A stretch of DNA of 64,000 nt from Amycolatopsis bullii (GTDB lineage: Bacteria > Actinomycetota > Actinomycetes > Mycobacteriales > Pseudonocardiaceae). The stretch spans positions 1 through 64,000 of the forward strand of contig NZ_BNAW01000051.1 in assembly GCF_014654205.1 (NCBI RefSeq), read 5' to 3'. Shown here piece after piece: positions 49,484 to 58,499 of the stretch (positions are counted from its first letter, which is position 1; each line of letters opens with the position of its first letter). The notes beneath the pieces are model-generated. The model ran no database searches. It saw only the letters and a list, made by a program, of their open reading frames with translations, and was not told the origin of the DNA. Position numbers and translations under genes: made by a program.

Positions 49484-49730
49484 TCACGACGGCCGCGGCA
49501 CCAGGATGAACCCGCTCTTCGACCGCCCTGGGACCCGCTGCAGGGAGACGCTCAGGTCCTGCTCGGGGACGTCGTAGTCGAGGGCGGCCAATCGCACGGC
49601 CAGCGTACGGACGATCCCGATCGAGAACGGTTCGCCCGGGCAGGTGTGGGGATCGCCACCGCCCTGCGGGACGAGCTCGTACGCGCCGATGTCATGGCCC
49701 AGGAACGCTCCGGGCGGGGCGCCCCACAGT
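49484..49730 (-). pseudogene. C-terminal fragment of a CYP152-type P450
   Basis: The minus strand reads YELVPQGGGDPHTCPGEPFS, then DYDVPEQDLSVSLQRVPGRS and KSGFILVPRPS before a stop. This is the end of CYP152 fatty-acid peroxygenases, whose heme loop normally reads QGGGDxxxGHRCPGE. Here the loop has lost about three residues (GHR) around the heme Cys, and the first three quarters of the gene are absent. Non-functional. Confidence 0.7.
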
Positions 49731-49905
49731 TCGGTATAGCCCTCGGCCAGGGCGAGCAGGCTGTTGTCCAGGAGAGCCCGGGGTCGTCGCATGGTGCGGG
49801 TTGCCCGGTCGCCCGTGGCCAAGCCGGCGACTACCCCGTTACGGACCACTTCGCCCGGCTTGCGGGCAACGGCGTAGCCCGGGAAGTGCGGGGTACCCGG
49901 CCGTA

Positions 49906-50436
49906 ATGATGAGACGCGCACTGTGGGAAGGCCTGGTCGCCGGGGCGGCCGGGGTCACGGCCATGACGATCGGCGAGAAACTGGAGCAGCGCCTCACCGG
50001 CCGGCCCGACTCCCACGTCCCCGCCCGGGTCCTGCGCCGGCTGACGGGACGTCCGGACGATCCCGGGCGGCCGTTGCCGGCGAACTGGGTGATGCACTTC
50101 GGCCAGGGCGTGGTGCTGGGCGTCCTGCGCTCGGTGATGGCGCAGGCGGGTCTGCGTGGTCCGTGGTCTTCGGCGAAATTCGCCGTGATCCGGCTGACCA
50201 ACGACCAGATCCTCGAGAACGCCACCGGTGTCGGTGCACCCCCGCCGACCTGGCCACGCGGCGAGCTCGTCGTCGACCTGCTGCACAAGGGCGTCTACGC
50301 CGCAGTAACCGGCGTCGTTGCCGACGCTCTCGCCGCCCGGTCCGGACCCGGGCCGGGACAGCGGCACGCCGCGGTGCTGCCGGGCCGGCATTCCGACGTG
50401 GGACCCCTGCCCCGTATCCCGGCGGGCAAGCGGTGA
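49906..50436 (+). CDS. Predicted membrane protein, unknown
   Basis: 176 aa, two adjacent ATGs at 49906 and 49909. N-terminal hydrophobic helix (ALWEGLVAGAAGVTAMTIGE), a second near residues 62-80 (MHFGQGVVLGVLRSVMAQAG) and a third near 130-150 (LHKGVYAAVTGVVADALAA), resembling DUF1440-type membrane proteins. The C-terminus is basic. No operon partner. Confidence 0.65.
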   Translation: MMRRALWEGLVAGAAGVTAMTIGEKLEQRLTGRPDSHVPARVLRRLTGRPDDPGRPLPANWVMHFGQGVVLGVLRSVMAQAGLRGPWSSAKFAVIRLTNDQILENATGVGAPPPTWPRGELVVDLLHKGVYAAVTGVVADALAARSGPGPGQRHAAVLPGRHSDVGPLPRIPAGKR

Positions 50437-50499
50437 ACGGAACGTGCCGCAATGGCGACACGGGTGGCGAGGAGCAGCCGCGGGATGGCGGCTGAGGCC

Positions 50500-50960
50500 A
50501 CCATCCTGTCTGAACACCGCCAGTACAGGGCACCGGGCCGTCCCCGAGGGCAGAGTGTCCACATCGGATCGCCCCGATGCCGGTCCGTCGGTGAAGCAGC
50601 GCAACGACGGCGGCAGAGACCGCGGCTCTTCGTCGAGTTCGAGCAGCCAGCCGAGGCAGTGGAAGATCACTTCGGCGATTTCGGCCGGATCACCTGACGT
50701 CGCGAGTTCCGCCTGCACGGCGGAGTCGAAAGGATCGTTGTTGAGCGCGGCCAGCACCGCGCGTACGGCACCCCGGAGGTGGGGCGGCAGGTGGTCGATC
50801 CCCACCGCTTCGGCTTGCTCGTTCTCGACCTGGGCCGTGTAGACCCGGTCCCTTGCGGTCGGCGAGCGGCCCGTGATCGCTTCCGCGCACAGGCCCGTCA
50901 GCTCGACCACCACGGCGGCGGGCAGCCGCGGCGACCGTGACCGGGCGACAGCGATGACCG
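50500..50960 (-). pseudogene. Unrecognised coding remnant
   Basis: This frame has strong GC3 bias and sensible protein (PAAVVVELTGLCAEAITGRS, VENEQAEAVGIDHLPPHLRG, NDPFDSAVQAELATSGDPAE, VIFHCLGWLLELDEEP) but no evident start, since it runs in from the IS110 remnant without a stop. It loses sense after about 50560 while staying open. Probably a gene clipped at the IS junction. No family recognised. Confidence 0.4.
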
Positions 50961-50999
50961 CGTCGGCCAGGTCGTCGTCCGCTCCGCTGCGGGCGTCCC

Positions 51000-51310
51000 T
51001 CCCCCGGAGTGCCGTCGAGAACCGGCGGCATTCCGGGGGAGGGACGCATCGCCAGGCCGGCCAGGTAGCCACCTGGTGCCCGGCGGCGCGGGGACCGCGA
51101 CCGGCAACGCCTCGATCGTGGGCTGGCTGGTCCACCACGACCAGCAGCTGCCCGTGCGCGGCGAGCTTGTCGAACAGCGCTCGCAGCTTCGGTTCGCTGT
51201 TGGGCAACGGCGCGTCATGCAGCCGCTTGCCGTCCGGGTCGAGCCCGATCGCGTGGTGAGCGTCCTTGCCGACGTAAGGCCGAGGGACACCCCGAAGCTG
51301 CTCATCCACC
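51000..51310 (-). mobile_element. IS110-type transposase fragment
   Basis: The minus strand reads YVGKDAHHAIGLDPDGKRLH, then PNSEPKLRALFDKLAAHGQL and LVVVDQP, the start of IS110-family DEDD transposases, after which the sense moves to another frame (TIEALPVAVP, then LAMR). The start codon and all of the C-terminal part are missing. A dead IS remnant. Confidence 0.7.
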
Positions 51311-51446
51311 ATGCCATTCGCTCGTCCTACGTGGTCACCGGTCGAGCATCGATGGCCGGCACCCACGTTACGACGGGATTTACCAGCCGATGCCGTGTCC
51401 CTATCAGCGGTCCCTCGATGCCACCAGACCGGTGACACCCCCCGGA

Positions 51447-51785
51447 TCATGCCTTCGACTGGGCCTGGGTCATGCCAGGCCTGGCGACCACAGCTCCTTG
51501 ATCAAGAACTACCAAGAAGGGTAACGGGGGCGAGGCGGTCGACGAAAATCCTGGTCGGCCCGTCGCCGTCGAGGGGCGCGAGCGCGACGATCGAGTCGGT
51601 GCCTTCGGTGACGGTCTGCCCAGGACACCGACGGTGATTGCTGGACCGCCTGCCTCCGCGCCCGGTGACCGTGGAGGCACGAAAATCAGCCGCGAATCCC
51701 CGGGTGGGGGAGTAGTTCCGGCCCGCCCGGGTACATGCACGATCGCTGATGGCGGTGATACGCGGTACGCGGCGGGGGAGTGGCG
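51447..51785. other. Stretch without a supported gene
   Basis: 339 bp. One minus-strand frame ends sensibly (EGTDSIVALAPLDGDGPTRI, then FVDRLAPVTLLGSS) at about 51497 and may be a 3' gene scrap, but nothing recognisable precedes it. The right end is the leader of the transporter gene, with GGCGGGGGAG as ribosome binding site. Confidence 0.35.
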
Positions 51786-52640
51786 ATGCGAGGCGGATCG
51801 ATTGACGAGGACCGAAGCGGGAACCTGCGGTCCCTGGCCGGGAGCCGGGACGAACCGGAGCTGGAGGAAGCGTTCGACCGGATCCTCGACGAAGGCCGGG
51901 ATCGGCTCGGCCGTCCGTTGCTGCCGCTGGTGGCGACCGGCTTGCTCGGCGGTGTCGACGTCGCGGTGGGAGTTTTGGCCTACCTGGTCGTCGAGCACGA
52001 GACCGGGCAACCGCTGCTGGCCTCCGCCGCGTTCACGATCGGGTTCATCGCGCTGCTGCTCGCGCGCAGCGAGCTGTTCACCGAGAACTTCCTGGTGCCG
52101 GTCACCGCACTGGCGTCCGGCATGGGCACCTGGCCACGGCTGCTGCGGCTGTGGCTGGTCACCTTGGTCGCAAACCTGGCCGGCGGATTCGCGATGGCCG
52201 GCATGATAGTTGTGGCACTTCCCGACCTCCGGAGTACCGCGGCCGCGAGCGGCCTGCACTACGCCACCCTGGGCACGTCGTGGCGCTCGTTGCTGCTGGC
52301 CGTCCTGGCCGGCGCGGTGATCACGCTCATGACACGGATGCAGCACTCGACCGACGACATGGGCGTCCAAGTTGTCGCCGCGGTAGCCATGTCCTTCCTC
52401 CTCGTCGGCGCGCAGCTGTTCCACTCGGTGCTCGACTCGATCATCATGTTCGCCGGCCTGCTCGGTGGCGTGGCGCACTACTCATGGGGCGACTGGGCCC
52501 TCGCACTGGCCTGGTCGTCGTTGGGCAACATCGTCGGCGGGATCGGCCTGGTCACCTCGCTCCGGCTGCTCCGGGTGTCGCACCGAGTCGAGGAAGCGCA
52601 GCACGATGCCCGCGAAGAATCCGGTGATCGAACCACTTGA
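51786..52640 (+). CDS. Formate/nitrite transporter-family (YfdC-like) protein
   Basis: 284 aa from ATG 51786; the in-frame GTG 51780 overlaps the GGGGGAG ribosome binding site, so ATG is preferred. A charged N-terminal tail (about 45 residues) precedes six membrane segments in FNT order, with SELFTENFLVPVTALASG (family motif ExFTxNxL) and a C-terminal NIVGGIGLVTSLRLLR. Long-tailed members of this group are often annotated YfdC. Substrate unknown. Confidence 0.85.
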   Translation: MRGGSIDEDRSGNLRSLAGSRDEPELEEAFDRILDEGRDRLGRPLLPLVATGLLGGVDVAVGVLAYLVVEHETGQPLLASAAFTIGFIALLLARSELFTENFLVPVTALASGMGTWPRLLRLWLVTLVANLAGGFAMAGMIVVALPDLRSTAAASGLHYATLGTSWRSLLLAVLAGAVITLMTRMQHSTDDMGVQVVAAVAMSFLLVGAQLFHSVLDSIIMFAGLLGGVAHYSWGDWALALAWSSLGNIVGGIGLVTSLRLLRVSHRVEEAQHDAREESGDRTT

Positions 52641-52762
52641 CCGACCGTCACCACCTACCGCGCACCGTCGGTCATCGCGACGATGTCAGTGGAAAGGCGC
52701 GGTGTCGACGCTCAATGGTGCGGACAAGGTGACCTGCGCTACCATGAGCGCATGATCTCCCC

Positions 52763-52808
52763 AAATACGGGAGATATCCCACGTGTGGGGGTTCAAGTCT
52801 CGGACACA
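52763..52808. repeat. Degenerate tRNA-Leu-like 3' end plus palindromic motif (copy 2)
   Basis: AAATACGGGAGATATCCC (52763-52780) is followed by GTGTGGGGGTTCAAGTC and TCGGACACA (52783-52808). The second part is a tRNA-Leu-like T-arm and acceptor end that has lost the CCCC of the 3' T-stem. Copy 1 at 13676-13719 has lost the GGGG side instead and has the two modules in the reverse order. The pair flanks about 39 kb. Confidence 0.5.
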
Positions 52809-52857
52809 GTATTACCCCACGGATCGCGAAACGCGATCTTGAAGCGGGGGAGATTCT

Positions 52858-53150
52858 AGCCAGCGAGATCACCATTTCGTCCACACCGCCCAAGCGTTTC
52901 TCTCGCTTGGTCACGATCTTCGGCTCGAAGCTGGCGTCCCGGTCCCACGGCACGTCGACCTGGAGAGGGCCGACGTCGGTGAGCACGGTCTTGGCGCCGG
53001 GTGCCGTTGCGGGAGTTGCCGGTCCCGCGGCTGGCCGGTCGTGCTTGTCCTAGCCGAGGTGGTCGGTGATCTCGCCCTCGAACGCAGAATCGACCAGCCG
53101 CTTGGTTAGCTGCGCCAGCACCCCGCCCTCACCGGTCAGCTGCAGCCTGC
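52858..53150 (-). mobile_element. IS256-type (mutator) transposase fragment
   Basis: The minus strand reads LTKRLVDSAFEGEITDHLG then a stop, followed in another frame by TVLTDVGPLQVDVPWDRDAS and FEPKIVTKREKRLGGVDEMV. This is the N-terminal region of IS256-family transposases (GEITDHLGY, then LTDVGPVEIDVPRDR). The catalytic DDE core is gone. Confidence 0.8.
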
Positions 53151-53160
53151 CGATCCTGGC

Positions 53161-53410
53161 TGGGCTCACCAGCTGCGCTGCGAACGCATGCTCACCGAAG
53201 CCCGCACTGCGGCGGCCAAGGTGGCGTCCGGCATCGGCGTCGAGGTCGCGGTTCGGTCCGAACGGCTTGCCGAGGCGTTGCCGGCTGAAGCGGACGGGGC
53301 GATGCTCGTGCTCGGCACTCCCGGGCTTGCGGCCCTCGGCCGGGTCCTGCCCGGGGCGGTGTCGGTCGCGCTGTCCTTGCACGTTCCGGTTCGCCGGTGT
53401 GCGCCCACAG
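53161..53410 (+). pseudogene. Universal-stress-protein C-terminal fragment
   Basis: The plus strand encodes RMLTEARTAAAKVASGIGVE, then EADGAMLVLGTPGLAALGRV and LPGAVSVALSLHVPV, the last helix-strand part of a UspA-like domain with a modified GxxGxxxxxxGS loop. It begins directly at the IS256 scar and lacks its N-terminal two thirds. Confidence 0.55.
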
Positions 53411-53445
53411 AAATCCCCGGATCGCGCGCCGTCCGGTTCGCCGCG

Positions 53446-54177
53446 TCACGGCCACAACAGGGGAAAGGCCTCGTAGAGCGCCCAGATGATCAGCGCGAGC
53501 CAGCCGGCGATCCAGACGAAGCCGGGGATGTGGGTTTCCGTCGCGAGGCTGGTGGCGTCGTCGCTGTCCTCGGAGCCGCCGCCGTGCAGGCGGATGGTGA
53601 CCAGGTTGGCGAGCCCAGCGAGCTCGCTGGTGAGCAGCAGCCACGCTTCGAGGTAGGCGATCGTGGTCTGCAGCCACGCCGGTGCCCAGGCGAGCGCGGC
53701 GAAGGCGACCGCGCCGATGCCGGCGACGACGGCGAAGGTGAGCAGGTCGGCGGACAGGAACAGCAGCAACGCGGCGGCGACCACGGTGAGGGCGAGCACG
53801 GCGGCGGCGTGCCCGCGGTGCAGTTGCACGGCCGCGCCCAGCCCGGCCAGGGGCGGCATCGCGTAACCGGCCGCGGAGCTGGCGATCGAAGAGAACCGTG
53901 AGCGGAACCAGATCCAGGTCATCCCGGAGTCCGGGGTGAAGATCGCGACCTGGTATACACCGCCGCCGGTCAGGACGTTCACCAGCGCGTGGCCGCCTTC
54001 ATGCACGAACGTTCCCAGCACGTTGAGCCGCGTCAGCAAGCGCCGCTGCCCGGTCACCAGCATGGACAACGAAGCCAGCGCCACGGCGGCGGCGGCCAGC
54101 CCGGTTGCGGCGACCAGCCACCAGCCGGGCGTCGGCACGGTCGCGTTCACGATCTCGTCGAGTTTTCCACGTTTCAC
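53446..54177 (-). CDS. M50-like membrane metalloprotease
   Basis: 243 aa, ATG 54177. A membrane helix (residues 20-42) is followed by TFVHEGGHALVNVLTGGGVY with the HExxH zinc motif, further helices (about 110-160) and an extracytoplasmic-looking loop, then a last helix (GWLALIIWALYEAFPLLW). The M50B-like family cleaves membrane or secreted substrates. Isolated gene. Confidence 0.85.
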   Translation of the reverse strand: MKRGKLDEIVNATVPTPGWWLVAATGLAAAAVALASLSMLVTGQRRLLTRLNVLGTFVHEGGHALVNVLTGGGVYQVAIFTPDSGMTWIWFRSRFSSIASSAAGYAMPPLAGLGAAVQLHRGHAAAVLALTVVAAALLLFLSADLLTFAVVAGIGAVAFAALAWAPAWLQTTIAYLEAWLLLTSELAGLANLVTIRLHGGGSEDSDDATSLATETHIPGFVWIAGWLALIIWALYEAFPLLWP

Positions 54178-54277
54178 ACATCGAGCTCACCATCCGTCGC
54201 GGGCGGGCGGAACCGCCGGATTGGCGTTGTCACGAAGCTGTCAACCGGGGAGCTTGGTCGCCGTTAGGACGGTAGCG

Positions 54278-54646
54278 CTAGGCGCTTGCCCTGCTGGCTC
54301 CGCGTTCAGAACCACCACGGCGGAAAGTCCGAACCGTCCGCCTACGGCAGTACGGGTGCGAACTCGCAGATTCTGCTCGGGGCGGGTCGGTATAGGTATA
54401 GATGCGCTGGGTTGTGGGATGTTCACTAGGGGCCAGAGTCCTGGGGGATGGGAGCTGGCGGAGGTGTTCGCGCAGCTCGACGATCTGTTGGGCGTGCTGC
54501 TCAGCGTCGGGTTGGCGGGCGGTATCAGCGGAGCGGAGTGTGGACAGGCTTTCCGGTGGGCGCCACGGGTTCGCATGCGCGTCGTAGTCCGTGCTGGAGC
54601 GCCGTGCGCGATACACGGTGGCGGCGTAGGCCCGTGCTCGGCGCAA
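54278..54646 (-). CDS. Integrative-element-type hypothetical protein
   Basis: About 122 aa if started at TTG 54646; the frame stays open further upstream without ATG/GTG. Arg/Ala-rich helical start (RARAYAATVYRARRSSTDYD, then AEQHAQQIVELREHLRQLPS) and a basic tail. It follows the small membrane gene at 54713 on the same strand, an arrangement seen in actinomycete conjugative elements. Weak support. Confidence 0.4.
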   Translation of the reverse strand: MRRARAYAATVYRARRSSTDYDAHANPWRPPESLSTLRSADTARQPDAEQHAQQIVELREHLRQLPSPRTLAPSEHPTTQRIYTYTDPPRAESASSHPYCRRRTVRTFRRGGSERGASRASA

Positions 54647-54712
54647 TCTGGCGGGGCGTATGGCGAGGTCGGCGGGCGAGTAGATCGGGGAGATACGGGG
54701 TGGTCGTCGTCG

Positions 54713-54898
54713 TCAGGCCTGCAGGAGTGCGCGGACGATCTTGGCAGTGAAGGTGTGCAGACGGGGAAGCCCTCCACCGGTGATGCCGACGATCGCGGCG
54801 GCGCCCGCGGTGATCAGCAATGCGGTCACCGGTGGGTAGCCGGTGCGCAGGAGCCAGCCGGTGAAGCCAAAGACCGCGATCACGGGAAACACCTGCAC
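54713..54898 (-). CDS. Small two-helix membrane protein (SpdB-like?)
   Basis: 61 aa, GTG 54898. Two hydrophobic segments (FPVIAVFGFTGWLLRTG and VTALLITAGAAAIVGITGGG) and a basic C-terminus. Small membrane proteins like this sit beside transfer genes (spread proteins) in actinomycete plasmids and integrative elements; the resemblance is only in size and layout. Confidence 0.45.
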   Translation of the reverse strand: MQVFPVIAVFGFTGWLLRTGYPPVTALLITAGAAAIVGITGGGLPRLHTFTAKIVRALLQA

Positions 54899-55138
54899 GA
54901 TCGTGGGCGGCCGCGTCGTCGGCGCGGAGTGTCGGGGTGCTCCGGGGCGGCGGCGGGGGTCCGGTTGTACTCAACGAGAATCTTCTCGGTGTCAGGTCGC
55001 CCTGTCCAGGACAGGGCGTGTGCTGGTGATGGTCAGCGTGCGTGGACTGGGCCGGGACGGATGAATCCCCGCGACGTCGGACCGGATGCAGTTGCCCGCC
55101 CAGGATGAAAACAGTGCCGTCTCACAAGACGACGGCGC

Positions 55139-55615
55139 CTACTCGTCATCAAGTACTCGCCCTGTACGCCAGATGGATATGCGGTACTTCTCGAGCTCGG
55201 CGGCACTGTTGGCGCTCTCGCGCAACTCTGTCGCAGAGTCAGCACCGTGCAATATCTCGCGATGACGTGCTGCCATGGCTGTACGCCCTTGATGGGTCAC
55301 CATCGCGCCGTACACTTCGGGCTCGATCTCGAGCGCTATTGCCTGACCAGTGGGTGAACCGAGCGCCAGTTGGCCGCTGGGGCATTCCAACTTGTAGGTG
55401 CCCGCTGAGGTGTATCCCTCAGCCGCTTCAGTGACAGCCTCGGCACTAAGCTCAACGAGCACCGAGACCGGCGCAATATCCTGGACACATTCGATGTACA
55501 GCTCATAGTCCGTGGACGCAGCGACCGAGTGATGAGCTCGTTCGATCGCTTCGTCGGCGCCGAGTGCCGCATCGTTGTCTTGATCACGCAGTGTGATAAG
55601 ACGGTAGGAGGGGAC
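55139..55615 (-). CDS. Unknown protein, N-terminus missing or undefined
   Basis: Sensible sequence starts near 55615 (VPSYRLITLRDQDNDAALGA, then YELYIECVQDIAPVSVLVEL) and runs to the stop at 55139 (KYRISIWRTGRVLDDE), about 158 residues. No ATG/GTG is in frame before GTG 55462, which would give 107 residues and cut the domain. DNA of an ALAS-like pseudogene lies just beyond, so the true start was probably lost at that junction. GC bias is lower than that of housekeeping genes. Family not recognised. Confidence 0.5.
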   Translation of the reverse strand, partial: VPSYRLITLRDQDNDAALGADEAIERAHHSVAASTDYELYIECVQDIAPVSVLVELSAEAVTEAAEGYTSAGTYKLECPSGQLALGSPTGQAIALEIEPEVYGAMVTHQGRTAMAARHREILHGADSATELRESANSAAELEKYRISIWRTGRVLDDE

Positions 55616-55739
55616 TGTGCGCGGCCGGGAGTGGCGACCAGAGCGGCTCCAGCCGCCACCCCCGGATCACGGCGCAGACCTGTCAGGGAACGGTGCTGAC
55701 CGTGAACGCGTCGCGGTCGAGGATCCGGTTGGCGCCGTA

Positions 55740-56710
55740 GAAGCCGCCGAGCGCAGAGATTGCCGAACTGCACCGGAAGGAGCGTGGACTGACCTTCATC
55801 ACCGGCTACGCCGCCACGAGGCCGCGCTGGGCGTCCTGGCCGGCGCCTGCCGGGATGCGTGGTCTTCTCCGATGAGTTCAACCACGCATAGATGATCATC
55901 GGCATGCAGCAGAGCGGAGCGGAAAAGCACGTGTTCGGCCACAACTACGTGGACCACCTCGACTTCCTCCTTCGATCGGTAAACCGCGACCGGCCGAAGG
56001 TAGTGGCGTTCGAGTCGATCAAATCCATGGACGGCGACCGGGCACCCATGGTAGAGCTGTGCTCCGTGGTCAAGAAGCACAACGCGCTGGTGTACGTGGA
56101 CGAGGCGCACACCGTGGCGATGTACGAACCCGAGGGCGCCGGGTTGGCGGCGCAGCTGGGCGTGGCCGATCAGGTCGACATCCTCATGGGCACCTTCGCC
56201 AAGGGGTACGGCACCGCCGGTGGCTACATCGTCGGTGCCGACGCCGTCCTGGATGCCATCCGCAGCTTCGCTCCTGCGTTCATCTTCACCTTGGCCATGC
56301 CGCCTTCCCTGGCGGCGGCCTTGACCAGCGTGCGACATCTGCGGCATTGCAACGAGGAACGTCGGCAGCTGAACGCACGTGCCGCGCAGCTCAGGGCGCG
56401 GTTCCACCAGGCCGGGATCCCGATGGTCTGCGATCAGAGCCACATCGTGCCCGTGCTGGTGGGCGATCCCCACCACTGCAAGCAATTGGCGGACACGTTG
56501 CTGATCGAGCACGCCATGTACGTGCAACCCATCAACTTCCCCAGCGTCGCAAGGGGAACTGAACGGCTGCGGGTCAACCCCTCACCGGTACACCACCCCG
56601 ACGAAGTCGGCCGCTTCGCCGACGCTGTCGATCTGGTGTGGACACAGCTGGGGTTGCCACGCACCCGGCACAGCACGGTCGCTGAGCGCACACTGCTCGA
56701 GACCCGATGA
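55740..56710 (+). pseudogene. 5-aminolevulinate synthase/AONS-type PLP enzyme, 5' end broken
   Basis: From ATG 55892 an intact 272-codon frame carries the second half of the alpha-oxoamine synthase fold (KVVAFESIKSMDGDRAPMVE, LVYVDEAHTVAMYEPEGAG, and the PLP lysine in GTFAKGYGTAGGYIVGA). Upstream, 55760-55890 still encodes EIAELHRKERGLTFITGYAA, EAALGVLAG and LPGCVVFSDEFNHA, but in three frames and ending in TAG directly before the ATG. About 150 N-terminal residues are thus unavailable. In antibiotic producers such genes can supply aminolevulinate for C5N units; here it is coupled (ATGA) to an exporter gene. Confidence 0.8.
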
Positions 56711-57942
56711 ACACCGGCAATGTCGCACCGCGGGAGCGCGCAGCCGCCGCTCCCGCGGTGCGGGTCGCCACGCCGTGGCTCCGGTTCGCGTTGCTGTACG
56801 CGGTGCTGTGCCTGATGGGAGTGGAAACGTTCCTCATTTCCCCTCTGCTCCCGACTATCGCCTCCGACCTGGGAGCCAGCACCCAAACGACTGCGACGGT
56901 GGTTACCGCCTACGTCCTGACCTATGCCATCGTGGGGCCTTTCGTCGGCGCGAGATCCGACCGCGCGCCTCGCCGCGTGTTCGTCACGGCCGGGCTGGGC
57001 TTGTTCCTGATCGGCAACCTGCTGTGCGGCCTCGCTCCCGGAATCGGCCTATTGATCGCGGCCCGGGCGCTGACCGGCCTCGGCGGTGCCATCGCCGCCC
57101 CGGCGATGTGGGCCTACTTCGCCGAGACGGCACGGCCCACGCATCGGGGAAAGGCCATCGGCTTGGGCGCCGCCTCCTACGCACTGGGCCAGGTCCTTGG
57201 TGTCCCCGTAGGCGCCACCGTGGCTCACGCAGCGAACTGGCGCTGGAACTTCTTCGCCGTCGCGGCTGGCTTGGTGCTCATCGTGCCGATCATCGCGTGG
57301 CGCCTGAGCGGGCCACGCCCCGAAGGGCACGCTTCCCTCGGTGGGTCCTTCCGCATCTGGCGGTCCCGACCGATCCGGTCGGCACTGCTGGCCACCGCCC
57401 TCCTGCAAGGCGGCAGGCTGGGCACCTACACCTACGCCGGAGCCCTGCTGACCCAACGATTCGGCCTTTCCGTCGGGCAACTGGGTCTGGTCGGCATGGT
57501 CGTCGGTGCCGCCTCATTGATCGGGTCGATGCTGGCCGGACCCCTGCTCGATCGGGCTCACCGCTTCGGCAACGCCAACGGCTGGCTGGCAGCCGCCTGG
57601 GCAGTGCTGTTCAGTGTTGCCGTTACCGTCGCATCGCTGAGCAACCACTTCGTCCTCAGCGTGACCGCCTTGGCGGTGTGGTTCGTGGCGGGCGGAGCAT
57701 TCTACACCACCCAGCAAACTTATCTCAGCTCGGCCGAGCCTCGACAACGCGCGTCCACGGTGTCCTGGAACAACGCCATGGAGAACGCGGGCGTCGCCGC
57801 GGCCACCTCGCTACTGGGCCTGTTCCCGCTGGGCGGTCTTGCCTTCACCGCCGCGGCGGCAGGCCTAGGATTGGGGGCCGCAGCAATCAGCGCCACGCGC
57901 GCACTCACCCGCAGCCACGCCTTCGAGCAAGCAAGCCGCTGA
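56707..57942 (+). CDS. MFS drug/small-molecule exporter (DHA1 type)
   Basis: 411 aa, ATG overlapping the preceding stop by 4 bp. Twelve membrane segments. The loop 2-3 motif A is visible as GPFVGARSDRAPRRVF, and motif C-like GALGQ-type residues lie near ASYALGQVLGVPVGATVAHA. It probably exported a product or drug linked with the upstream ALAS-like gene. The exporter itself looks intact, unlike its partner. Confidence 0.9.
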   Translation: MNTGNVAPRERAAAAPAVRVATPWLRFALLYAVLCLMGVETFLISPLLPTIASDLGASTQTTATVVTAYVLTYAIVGPFVGARSDRAPRRVFVTAGLGLFLIGNLLCGLAPGIGLLIAARALTGLGGAIAAPAMWAYFAETARPTHRGKAIGLGAASYALGQVLGVPVGATVAHAANWRWNFFAVAAGLVLIVPIIAWRLSGPRPEGHASLGGSFRIWRSRPIRSALLATALLQGGRLGTYTYAGALLTQRFGLSVGQLGLVGMVVGAASLIGSMLAGPLLDRAHRFGNANGWLAAAWAVLFSVAVTVASLSNHFVLSVTALAVWFVAGGAFYTTQQTYLSSAEPRQRASTVSWNNAMENAGVAAATSLLGLFPLGGLAFTAAAAGLGLGAAAISATRALTRSHAFEQASR

Positions 57943-57983
57943 ACCCGCGCAAAGTGAGGGGTAACAAGCCGATTTGCACGACG

Positions 57984-58486
57984 CTACTGGAAGAAGCCGA
58001 GGCCGCCTGGCCCGGCCGACGCATGGACACCGTCACCGCCAGCGACATCAAAACCCAAGCCGAGCTCATCCGCCGCACCGCCAGGGTCCGCTTCCGGCAG
58101 CGACCGGGCAACGGGGAAGGTCAACAGTCCGGGCCACCCGTCAGGATCAAGGCCGTCCTCGGTCATGGCGTCCGGGGGATATGCCAGCGCCAGCAGCCGC
58201 AGGTGATGCAGTACGGACTTGGCCGCGTTGCCGGCGGCGAACGTCGCGAAGTTCAGCAGGTTGTGGAACTCGTCGGGGTCCGCGTCCGTGGCACCCGAAG
58301 TCAGCCACGCGCCGCCTTGTCGCAGTTCTCGTCCAGGATCAGGTCAGACCAGGCGTCTCGCAGGCATTCGTACGCGTCGGTAAGGGAGTCCGGGGTGGAG
58401 GTCAAGCCGGGGGGTCCCTCTCCGGCAGCCGCCGTCCTGGCAGGATGCCCGGCGACCTGGGCGCGAGCAGCAGCTTCATCAGTCAT
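57984..58486 (-). pseudogene. Unknown protein with a frameshift
   Basis: ATG 58486 starts DEAAARAQVAGHPARTAAAG and TDAYECLRDAWSDLILDENC, then near 58306 the sense moves one frame to WLTSGATDADPDEFHNLLNF, AAKSVLHHLRLLALAYPPDA and MTEDGLDPDGWPGLLTF, ending at 57984. Both parts have good codon bias. About 160 residues in all; likely an integrative-element accessory protein. Sequencing error is an alternative explanation. Confidence 0.5.
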
Positions 58487-58499
58487 GACCGGTATTGAA

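Noticed and set aside
49831-51450. A single 539-codon minus-strand gene
   Set aside because: The frame is a chance join of an IS110 fragment, an unrelated coding remnant and the antisense of the membrane gene at 49906-50436.
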